This document shows, piece by piece, positions 1 to 5,238 of a stretch of DNA of 5,238 nucleotides. Below the pieces are notes generated by a model. The model was not told the DNA's origin. It was given only the letters and a program-made list of their open reading frames with translations, and made no database searches. Position numbers and translations under genes: made by a program. This stretch comes from Candidatus Zhuqueibacterota bacterium (GTDB taxonomy: Bacteria > Zhuqueibacterota > Zhuqueibacteria > Thermofontimicrobiales > Thiofontviventaceae): positions 1 to 5,238 of the forward strand of contig WJJN01000715.1 of NCBI GenBank assembly GCA_014729735.1. Direction: 5' to 3'. The first letter of the stretch is position 1; every line of letters begins with the position of its first letter.

Positions 1-657
1 CTGATGGCTGCCAGCGTAATGTCTGCGCCCGCGGCACTTGTTGTCGCCAAAATTATGTTCCCTGAAATCGGGGAATCCAAAACTTCAGGAGATGTGAAAC
101 TCAAGGTGGAGAAAACCACTGCCAATGTCGTAGATGCCGCTGCCAGCGGTGCTGCCGATGGTTTGCGACTGGCATTGAACGTGGGTGCCATGCTGATGGC
201 GTTCATCGCACTGATTGCAATGATAAATTTTTTGCTCGGAAAAATCGATGACGTCGTGAACTTTGTCACGTTTCACCAGACGGATTTTACATGGGATTTA
301 AGTTTGAAAAAGATATTCGGGATCATTTTCGCGCCGATTGCCTTTTTTATGGGCGTTGCTCCCAAAGACATTCTGAATTTCGGAAATCTGCTGGGCACAA
401 AAATTTCGATCAACGAACTGGTGGCATATATAGAGCTGACAAATTTGAAAGGCACATTATCTCCGAGATCTTATATTATAGGCACCTACGCGTTGTGCGG
501 CTTCGCGAATTTTTCATCTATTGCGATTCAGATTGGCGGCATCGGCAGTATTGCCCCGGATCGCCGCTCGGATCTCGCAAAAATTGGTCTTAAAGCCATG
601 CTGGGAGGTGCGCTGGCTTCGTGGTTAACAGCAACAATTGCAGGGATGATTATCTAA
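1..657 (+). CDS. Concentrative nucleoside transporter (CNT/NupC family), C-terminal part, 5' end cut by window
   Basis: This is an inner-membrane cation-coupled importer of nucleosides; the reading frame is open from base 1, so the N-terminal part lies outside the window. Numbering from the Met at base 4 gives 217 residues, roughly half of a usual 400-430 aa CNT protein. Family hallmarks are visible: an ASVMSAPAAL-type segment (residues 3-12), the stretch ending in ADGLRLALNVGAMLMAF (51-67), the NELVAY motif (137-142) and GFANFSSIAIQIGG (166-179) followed by a basic RRSDLAKIGLKA segment. In CNT structures the Glu of the NE(F/L)VAY motif (E138 here) and the Asn and Ser of the FANFSS motif contact the nucleoside. 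Hydrophobic segments lie near 55-78, 101-119 and 197-217. The stop is 2 nt before the phosphorylase start, so the two are very probably co-transcribed and form an import-then-cleave pair. Family assignment is firm; exact substrate and coupling ion cannot be read here. Confidence 0.93.
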   Translation: MMAASVMSAPAALVVAKIMFPEIGESKTSGDVKLKVEKTTANVVDAAASGAADGLRLALNVGAMLMAFIALIAMINFLLGKIDDVVNFVTFHQTDFTWDLSLKKIFGIIFAPIAFFMGVAPKDILNFGNLLGTKISINELVAYIELTNLKGTLSPRSYIIGTYALCGFANFSSIAIQIGGIGSIAPDRRSDLAKIGLKAMLGGALASWLTATIAGMII

Positions 658-659
658 CG

Positions 660-1496
660 ATGAATAAACAATTAATCGAATCAGTAAATTTCGTAAAAGA
701 AAACATTTCCGATATTCCCAGGATCGCCATTATTCTCGGCTCGGGACTGGGCACGTTTGCCGATCATTTGTCGAACCGGATCGTAATCAGTTGTAAAGAT
801 ATTCCGCACTATCCTGTCTCCACTGTGGAAGGACACGCCGGTTTGCTCTATTTCGGTAATTTAAATGATGCCCGCGTGCTTGCGCTCAAAGGTAGGGTGC
901 ACAGCTACGAAGGCTATTCGCTGGATAAAGTGACTTATCCGGTGCGTATAATGGCGCAGTTGGGAATCGAATCGTTAATCGTTACCAATGCTGCCGGTGG
1001 GATCAATAGGATGTTCGAGCCGGGGGATTTAATGCTCATTACCGATCATATCAATCTCATGTTCGATAATCCGCTGATCCGGATTCCGCATTCTGAAGAA
1101 GAGAGCCGCTTCGTTGATATGAGTGAGACCTATCATCCGACTTATCTTGTTTTGGCGGAACAAACTGCCGATGATCTGAATATACAATTGAAACGCGGGA
1201 CACTGGTTGCCACAAAAGGACCGACATATGAGACAGCAGCAGAAATCAGGATGCTGCGGACGATTGGTGCCGATGCCGGAACAATGTCCACTATCCCGGA
1301 AGTGATTGTGGCGCATCAACATGGAATTAAAATCATAGGTATTTCCTGCATCACCAACATGGCAACAGGCATCACGGGGCGCAAACTCGATCATCACGAA
1401 GTTACGGTGACAGCGGATAAAATAAAAGAGAAATTCATCGCGCTGATAAGTGAAATTATCAGAAGAATTACAAAAAGTGATAATCAGACATTTTGA
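660..1496 (+). CDS. punA: Purine nucleoside phosphorylase, class I (trimeric PNP/MTAP family)
   Basis: This cytoplasmic enzyme carries out phosphorolysis of purine (deoxy)nucleosides to free base plus (deoxy)ribose-1-phosphate. The 278-aa length is typical. By comparison with human PNP, the phosphate site is present: LGSGLG (26-31), GRVHSYEGY (79-87, with R79 and H81), NAAGG (110-114) and S210. The base-binding Glu (E191 in GPTYET) and Asn (N233 in ITN) are both present. This pair marks 6-oxopurine (inosine/guanosine) preference, whereas methylthioadenosine phosphorylases have Asp at the Asn position. A ribose-site His aligns near H245. One oddity is that the usual DAVGMSTVPE segment reads DAGTMSTIPE (205-214), which puts Thr where Gly is usual beside the active-site Met-Ser. 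The ATG at 660 was preferred over an upstream in-frame GTG at 621, because the family N-terminus fits and the GTG lies inside the transporter gene. An AGGGA at 642-646 is a somewhat distant ribosome binding site (13 nt). The symbol follows Bacillus-type naming. Confidence 0.95.
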   Translation: MNKQLIESVNFVKENISDIPRIAIILGSGLGTFADHLSNRIVISCKDIPHYPVSTVEGHAGLLYFGNLNDARVLALKGRVHSYEGYSLDKVTYPVRIMAQLGIESLIVTNAAGGINRMFEPGDLMLITDHINLMFDNPLIRIPHSEEESRFVDMSETYHPTYLVLAEQTADDLNIQLKRGTLVATKGPTYETAAEIRMLRTIGADAGTMSTIPEVIVAHQHGIKIIGISCITNMATGITGRKLDHHEVTVTADKIKEKFIALISEIIRRITKSDNQTF

Positions 1497-1503
1497 TCAG
1501 TTT

Positions 1504-2418
1504 ATGAAATCAAGAGTCAACAGATATTTGTTTATTTTATACCTGCAGCTTATGAAGTCATTTCTGCGGGTAAAAAAACTGTTTTATAAGCTTTTTTTGA
1601 GTATTCGGAAAAATGTATACCTCTATCTGCTTGTGCTGAAAGTAATGGCTCCGTTCTCCTGGAAGAAACGGATCGCATTGCTGGAATATCAAAAGAAATA
1701 TGCTGAAGTTATCGACACCTGTAAGAAGCGACTCCCGGGAAACCCTCAGACTGCTGCACTGCTTTATGAGATCATCGCCCGAAATTTGAGAAATCTGGAT
1801 CGTCCGCAGGAGGCTTTGAAATACATTAAAAAAGCACGTGAAATTCGATCCTGTTCAGGAAGTCTCGACTACGAAGAAGGACTTATCTATTTTATCAAAA
1901 AAGACTATTCAAAAGCACGACAGTTTTTGGAAAGTGCCATAAAAAACGATTTTGACACCGCACCGCTACAAATCCATTTGGGCAAAGCATATTATCAATT
2001 AGGTCTCTCCAGACGCGCCGAGCAATGCTTCAGGCGGGTGCTTAAAATCTATCCCAAGGAAGGCAGCATCCACTTTTTATTGGGTATTGTCTTGAAAAAC
2101 ATGGAACGTCTCGATGAGGCAGAGGCAGCATTTCAAAAAGCGATCCTGTATGGTAGCGATCAACGTGAAGAGCATCTCGGTCTGGCAGAAATTTATACCC
2201 GCAGGGGAGAGATGGACAAAGCAATCAATGAATACAAACACATTTTAAGGATCGATCCAAATAGTTTCGTCGCACATTATTTTTTAGGATTGATCTATGA
2301 AATTCAGGGAGATGAATCAGCAGCAATTTCTGAGCTTATCATCGCGAATAAAATAAATCCGGAAGATGAGGACACTAAACAGAAATTAACTCGTCTGTTA
2401 GAAAGCAATCCAAAATGA
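1504..2418 (+). CDS. TPR-repeat protein of unknown function with basic, hydrophobic N-terminus
   Basis: From the ATG at 1504 the protein has 304 aa. About six consecutive tetratricopeptide-like helical hairpins can be seen, at roughly 83-116, 121-152, 153-185, 187-220, 221-253 and 254-287. The clearest are the LGxxYxxxG(xx)xxAExxFxxxLxxxP-type units at 157-185 and 189-217, and the last two (HLGLAEIYTRRGEMDKAI, then FLGLIYEIQGDESAAI). TPR arrays form superhelical protein-binding scaffolds, so a partner or assembly role is likely and enzymatic activity is not. Residues 7-50 are rich in Leu, Tyr, Phe, Lys and Arg and lack a signal-peptidase site; this may be a membrane-associating or amphipathic segment. 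The gene sits between the phosphorylase and adenine deaminase genes with gaps of 7 and 12 nt, hence probably the same operon, although no TPR protein is a known part of purine salvage. The start is uncertain: in-frame GTG codons at 1450 and 1477 would overlap the phosphorylase gene, and none of the starts has a strong ribosome binding site. Confidence 0.85.
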   Translation: MKSRVNRYLFILYLQLMKSFLRVKKLFYKLFLSIRKNVYLYLLVLKVMAPFSWKKRIALLEYQKKYAEVIDTCKKRLPGNPQTAALLYEIIARNLRNLDRPQEALKYIKKAREIRSCSGSLDYEEGLIYFIKKDYSKARQFLESAIKNDFDTAPLQIHLGKAYYQLGLSRRAEQCFRRVLKIYPKEGSIHFLLGIVLKNMERLDEAEAAFQKAILYGSDQREEHLGLAEIYTRRGEMDKAINEYKHILRIDPNSFVAHYFLGLIYEIQGDESAAISELIIANKINPEDEDTKQKLTRLLESNPK

Positions 2419-2419
2419 T

Positions 2420-2425
2420 AAGGTG
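2420..2425 (+). promoter_or_regulatory. Ribosome binding site deciding the TTG start of adenine deaminase
   Basis: AAGGTG lies 5 nt upstream of TTG at 2431 and just after the TPR gene's stop codon. It is the best Shine-Dalgarno-like match near this gene. There is no in-frame ATG near the expected N-terminus, and the family-typical N-terminal residues begin right after the TTG, so this site fixes the start. Confidence 0.7.
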
Positions 2426-2430
2426 TTTTT

Positions 2431-4149
2431 TTGAAGACAATTAATGAAATCATTACCGCGGCAAGAGGGGATGCGAAACTGAATCTGGTTCTTAAAAATG
2501 CCAATCTGGTAAACGTGCTGTCCGCGGAAATATATAAGACGGATATTGCAATTTATGACACATACATTGTCGGCATCGGGGAGCGGCATTATGATGCCAC
2601 GGAAGAAATCGACTTAGATGGACAATTTATCATGCCCGGATTTATAGACGGGCATGTTCATATAGAAAGCTCGATGCTGGAAGTGCCACAGTTTGCGCGG
2701 GCAGTCGTCCCGCTGGGAACGACGTCTGTGATTGCCGATCCACACGAGATTGCCAATGTGTTCGGCTATGAAGGTATCCGCTACATGATGGAAGCCAGCA
2801 AGTACAATCCACTGAATGTATTTTTCATGATGCCCTCCTGCGTCCCTTCAACACGGCTCGAGACTGCAGGCTCCGAATTGAGGGCATTTGATATTTTCCC
2901 GTTCCTGCGCGAAAAATGGGTGCTGGGACTTGGCGAGATGATGAATTTCCCCGGAGTCATTTCCGGCGATGGAGAGGTGCTGGATAAATTGAAAATCTCG
3001 TCCGAGAAACGCATCGATGGACACGCGCCGGGATTGTCCGGTAAGAGCCTGAATGCTTATATTGCCGCAGGAATTCGTTCGGATCATGAATGCACCACAG
3101 CCGAAGAAGCCGTGGAAAAACTAAGATTGGGTATGCATATTATGATACGCGAGGGAACAGGAACAAAAAATCTGCTCGATTTATTGAAAATGGTCAGTCC
3201 GCAGAATCTGCATCGCTGCATGTTCGTAACCGACGACCGGCATCCGCATGATATTCAGGAAGAAGGGCACATCAACTTCATGATCCGCAATACCATCGAA
3301 TACGGCATCGATCCGGTGTCGGCGATTCGCATGGCGACGATTAACACAGCCGAATATTTCGGGCTGAAACAACTGGGAGCGATCATTCCGGGAAACCTGG
3401 CAGACATGGTCGTTGTAGATGATCTGGAATCATTTAACATAAAGAAAGTTTTCAAGAACGGAAAGCTGGTCGCTGAAAACGGTACGGCAATCTACGCGCT
3501 GTCGGAGCGACCGCCGGCGTCCATTCGCAGCTCGGTGAATATCAAATGGCTGGAAGGCGGCGAATTCGAGATTCCTGCCAATGGACGGAAATGCAATGTC
3601 ATCGGATTGATCAAAGATCAAATCGTGACCAATAAAATCATTGCCGAGCCGAAAATCGAGCGTGGGAAAATCGTCTCCGATCCGGTGCGCGACATTCTCC
3701 GCTGCTATGTGGTGGAGCGGCATCACGCATCCGGCAATATCGGCAGGGCGCTGGTGAACGGGTTGGGACTCAAGTCAGGTGCGATTGCGTCATCCATCAG
3801 TCACGATTCTCATAATATTGTGGTTGTTGGTGTCGATGACGAGGACATCTCGAAAGCGGTCATTCAAATCAACAAAATGGGGGGCGGAATTGTGGTTGCA
3901 AACCACGGTAAAATAATCGATGCGCTGGAATTGCCGATCGGCGGGCTAATGACGAATCTGGCTCTGGAAGACGTAAATCAGCGGCTGAAAAAGCTGATCA
4001 CCGAGGCGCACAAACTGGGATGCCTGATGTCCGATCCGTTTATGCAGATATCGTTTCTCGCGCTGCCGGTTATCCCGAAACTGAAGATCACTGATCTCGG
4101 ACTGGTAGATGTGGAGAAGTTCGATTTTGTGGATTTGTTTGTTGAGTAA
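2431..4149 (+). CDS. ade: Adenine deaminase (amidohydrolase superfamily)
   Basis: Cytoplasmic metalloenzyme hydrolysing adenine to hypoxanthine and ammonia, feeding adenine into the hypoxanthine/IMP and guanine branches of salvage. The protein has 572 aa, close to the usual 570-600. The amidohydrolase barrel carries its metal and catalytic motifs: PGFIDGHVH (H75, H77), DPHE (103-106), GLGEM (E169), GHAPGLSG (H198), SDHE (H219) and DDRHPHDI (D268, D269, H271, H273). The NLADMVVVDDL segment (322-332) returns to the small beta-sandwich domain. The C-terminal adenine-deaminase domain (about 420-572) includes SISHDSHNI (455-463), GGGIVVANHGK and PIGGLMTN. This domain separates Ade from related dihydroorotases and imidazolonepropionases. 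Translation starts at TTG behind AAGGTG. The gene ends the purine cluster, and the spacing to the next gene is 252 bp. Identification is firm. It pairs logically with the nucleoside importer and phosphorylase upstream, though a 6-oxopurine phosphorylase would not itself be expected to release much adenine. Confidence 0.96.
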   Translation: MKTINEIITAARGDAKLNLVLKNANLVNVLSAEIYKTDIAIYDTYIVGIGERHYDATEEIDLDGQFIMPGFIDGHVHIESSMLEVPQFARAVVPLGTTSVIADPHEIANVFGYEGIRYMMEASKYNPLNVFFMMPSCVPSTRLETAGSELRAFDIFPFLREKWVLGLGEMMNFPGVISGDGEVLDKLKISSEKRIDGHAPGLSGKSLNAYIAAGIRSDHECTTAEEAVEKLRLGMHIMIREGTGTKNLLDLLKMVSPQNLHRCMFVTDDRHPHDIQEEGHINFMIRNTIEYGIDPVSAIRMATINTAEYFGLKQLGAIIPGNLADMVVVDDLESFNIKKVFKNGKLVAENGTAIYALSERPPASIRSSVNIKWLEGGEFEIPANGRKCNVIGLIKDQIVTNKIIAEPKIERGKIVSDPVRDILRCYVVERHHASGNIGRALVNGLGLKSGAIASSISHDSHNIVVVGVDDEDISKAVIQINKMGGGIVVANHGKIIDALELPIGGLMTNLALEDVNQRLKKLITEAHKLGCLMSDPFMQISFLALPVIPKLKITDLGLVDVEKFDFVDLFVE

Positions 4150-4217
4150 TGATATAGGTTTTCTAAATCCTAATAAGTTTTATTATAAGAATTGAAAATT
4201 AATAATATTTTGGAATA

Positions 4218-4329
4218 TCATTCTGAGGAGCGGAGCGATGAAGAATCTAATACCACCAAATGTCTGTCTTAATTGAATGTCGTGGTATGAGATTCTTCAT
4301 GCGCCAAAAAGATGGTGCATTCAGAATGA
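4218..4329. repeat. 112-bp imperfect palindrome, REP/MITE-like dispersed repeat candidate
   Basis: The ends are a perfect 9-bp inverted repeat: TCATTCTGA (4218-4226) and TCAGAATGA (4321-4329). Inside is a longer stem in which ATGAAGAATCTAATACCAC (4238-4256) pairs with GTGGTATGAGATTCTTCAT (4282-4300) at 18 of 19 positions around a 25-nt loop. A third hairpin, ATGCGCCA (4299-4306) with TGGTGCAT (4313-4320, one G-U pair), fills the right-hand side between the outer and inner stems. The left half reads CATTCTGAGGAGCGGAGCGATGAAGAATCT. This resembles, from memory, a 'CATTCTGAGnnGCGnAGCGAnGAAGAATCT' motif dispersed in many environmental bacterial genomes. There is no transposase and no T-run that would make it a classic terminator. 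Obvious flanking target duplications were not seen. Confidence 0.8.
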
Positions 4330-4390
4330 AATAATTGCCTATTTATTAAATAATCGAGGATGTTTTTTCTGATTAATACGCTCAAAAGAA

Positions 4391-4395
4391 AAGGA
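4391..4395 (+). promoter_or_regulatory. Ribosome binding site of cutA
   Basis: AAGGA is followed by a 6-nt spacer and ATG at 4402. This decides the start: an upstream in-frame ATG at 4360 would add 14 residues not typical of CutA1 and would place this purine-rich site inside the gene. Confidence 0.7.
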
Positions 4396-4401
4396 ATCCC
4401 C

Positions 4402-4716
4402 ATGCAATACATTATCATTTTAATTACATGCAGCAGCGCCGATGAGGCAGAAAAAATCAGTGCTGCACTGCTTGATGAAAAGCTCATTGCCTGCGCCAAT
4501 ATCGTTCCCGGGATTCAATCACTGTTTCGCTGGCAGGGCGAGATGAGCAAGGAAAACGAAGTGCTTCTGATCTTAAAATCAACGGCTGAAAAATTCGAGC
4601 CGGTTGAACTGGCGGTGCAGGAATTGCACAGCTATGACACACCTGAAATCATTGCGATTCCAATCGTAAAAGGCTCTGAAAAATATTTGAAATGGATATC
4701 CGATGAAACACGATAA
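4402..4716 (+). CDS. cutA: CutA1 family protein (divalent-cation tolerance protein)
   Basis: Small cytoplasmic protein of 104 aa, close to the usual 100-115, belonging to the CutA1 family of very stable ferredoxin-like trimers structurally related to PII. Hallmarks are the N-terminal beta strand YIIILITC (3-10), the helix with DEAEKISAALLDEKLIA, CANIVPG (31-37), the SLFRWQGEM turn (40-48), the strand EVLLILKS, HSYDTPEI (76-83) and the closing YLKWI (95-99). In Escherichia coli cutA was linked genetically to copper/divalent-cation tolerance, but the biochemical role of the family is unsettled and should not be assumed here. The first of the next gene's possible starts lies within this gene's last codons, pointing to translational coupling with the downstream metallo-hydrolase. 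The upstream intergenic region probably holds its promoter. Confidence 0.93.
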   Translation: MQYIIILITCSSADEAEKISAALLDEKLIACANIVPGIQSLFRWQGEMSKENEVLLILKSTAEKFEPVELAVQELHSYDTPEIIAIPIVKGSEKYLKWISDETR

Positions 4717-5238
4717 AATGATTTTAGTGATCCTTGGATCTGGAACATGTATTCCAACGCAGAAACGGGGTATGCCAGGCTTAATCGTAAAAACCGGTAC
4801 GGAAAACCTGCTATTTGACGGCGGGACCGGATCATTGCATCGTCTGGAAAAAGCCGGGGCTGAATTTCGCGATCTGAATTATCTTTTTTACACGCACATG
4901 CATTCGGACCACACGCTGGATCTGGTCGCACTGCTGCAGGCAATAAAAGTCGATCCGTTCCATGATAGAACGCGCCCGCTGCACATTCACGGTCCCGAAG
5001 GCTTTTCGCATTTCGTGAATACGCTGGCAGATGCATTCGGGAAATGGCTGATTCTGCCGGATGATTACGAGGTCAATGTACGCGAGCTTTCCGCGCAACA
5101 GCTTGATTACCCCTTTGGCAGAATCACAAGCGCGCCGATGCAGCACTCGAAGGCTGCCATCGGCTACCGATTGGACACACCGGATGGTCGCTCTATCACG
5201 TATTCAGGCGATACGGATTATTGCGAGGAGATTATCCA
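4703..5238 (+). CDS. Metallo-beta-lactamase-fold hydrolase (RNase Z-like subgroup), 3' end cut by window
   Basis: The frame is open to the right edge, giving 178 residues plus two bases of the next codon. The N-terminus MILVILGSGTCIP (6-18) and LLFDGGTGS (36-44) match ribonuclease Z-type metallo-beta-lactamase proteins. The zinc motif is complete so far: THMHSDH (H65, H67, D69, H70), a later His in APMQHSK (H148), and Asp in YSGDTDY (D170). The final His expected of this fold lies beyond the window. A long insertion typical of a true tRNase Z exosite arm cannot be judged. Many such proteins in environmental bacteria are unassigned hydrolases, so RNase Z, arylsulfatase-like or phosphodiesterase activity all remain possible. 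ATG 4703 overlaps cutA by 14 nt and has GGA 6 nt upstream. ATG 4718, just past the cutA stop, fits the usual family N-terminus equally well. Either implies co-transcription with cutA. Confidence 0.88.
   Translation, partial: MKHDKMILVILGSGTCIPTQKRGMPGLIVKTGTENLLFDGGTGSLHRLEKAGAEFRDLNYLFYTHMHSDHTLDLVALLQAIKVDPFHDRTRPLHIHGPEGFSHFVNTLADAFGKWLILPDDYEVNVRELSAQQLDYPFGRITSAPMQHSKAAIGYRLDTPDGRSITYSGDTDYCEEII

Larger units (their letters stand above)
4150..4401. other. AT-rich intergenic region between the purine cluster and cutA
   Basis: This 252-bp stretch has no credible coding sequence. It is distinctly AT-rich outside the central palindromic element. I saw no hairpin followed by a T-run right after the ade stop, so no intrinsic terminator can be called. 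A weak sigma-70-like pair, TTGAAA (4192-4197) and TATCAT (4216-4221) with an 18-nt spacer, could serve cutA. This is poor evidence in such AT-rich sequence, and the -10 would overlap the edge of the palindrome. Confidence 0.6.

Noticed and set aside
291..593. 100-aa + strand open frame within the transporter gene
   Set aside because: It is out of frame with the conserved CNT sequence, rich in Arg/His/Tyr/Phe with no family resemblance, and has no ribosome binding site.
1029..1397. 122-aa open frame on the minus strand inside the phosphorylase gene
   Set aside because: It is wholly antisense to a strongly conserved enzyme gene. Its composition (many Cys, His, Met) is that of a shadow frame, and it has no recognisable motif.
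4150..4200. Possible intrinsic terminator after ade
   Set aside because: Only a short, weak AGG…CCT pairing in AT-rich sequence is visible and there is no stable GC stem followed by a T-run.
4218..4329. Palindrome as a simple rho-independent terminator or a CRISPR repeat
   Set aside because: No T-run follows either arm, and there is just one copy in the window with no regular spacer pattern.
4269..4499. 76-aa minus-strand open frame covering half of the palindrome and the start of cutA
   Set aside because: It crosses a palindromic non-coding element and is antisense to conserved cutA; the translation is low-complexity Ser/Ala/Leu-rich.
4632..5036. 134-aa minus-strand open frame opposite the end of cutA and the metallo-hydrolase
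   Set aside because: The + strand here encodes the CutA1 C-terminus and a clear metallo-beta-lactamase motif (THMHSDH). The minus-strand protein is low in recognisable structure and is best explained as a shadow.

Overview
The window (5238 bp, about 47% GC by eye, all recognisable genes on the + strand) looks like ordinary chromosomal DNA from a free-living bacterium. Gene spacing is tight, and ATG and TTG starts with AAGG-type ribosome binding sites are visible. No marker gene fixes the taxon. The protein flavour and a palindromic repeat of the 'CATTCTGAG…GAAGAATCT' type suggest an uncultured or environmental lineage, perhaps near the FCB group/Calditrichota or Chloroflexota. That placement is inference only.

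Region 1 (1-4149) is a compact purine nucleoside salvage cluster. It holds the C-terminal two thirds or so of a concentrative nucleoside transporter (1-657, cut by the window's left edge), a class I purine nucleoside phosphorylase (660-1496), a TPR-repeat protein of unknown job (about 1504-2418) and an adenine deaminase (2431-4149, TTG start). Gaps are 2, 7 and 12 nt, so one transcript is very likely. The transporter would import nucleosides, the phosphorylase would split inosine/guanosine-type nucleosides into base plus (deoxy)ribose-1-phosphate, and adenine deaminase would turn adenine into hypoxanthine plus ammonia. The TPR gene has no obvious role in this pathway.

Region 2 (4150-4401) is an AT-rich 252-bp intergenic stretch. 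It carries a 112-bp imperfect palindrome (4218-4329) with perfect 9-bp terminal inverted repeats, a 19-bp inner stem with one mismatch and a side hairpin. It resembles a REP/MITE-like dispersed element.

Region 3 (4402-5238) holds cutA (a small trimeric CutA1-family protein). It is followed, with a short overlap, by a metallo-beta-lactamase-fold hydrolase that runs off the right edge. These two are probably co-transcribed, separately from the purine cluster.

I saw no defence system, CRISPR array, transposase, tRNA or rRNA. The most noteworthy items are the palindromic element, the TPR gene embedded in the purine cluster and an unusual substitution next to the active-site Met-Ser of the phosphorylase. 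I do not see convincing evidence of an undescribed system.
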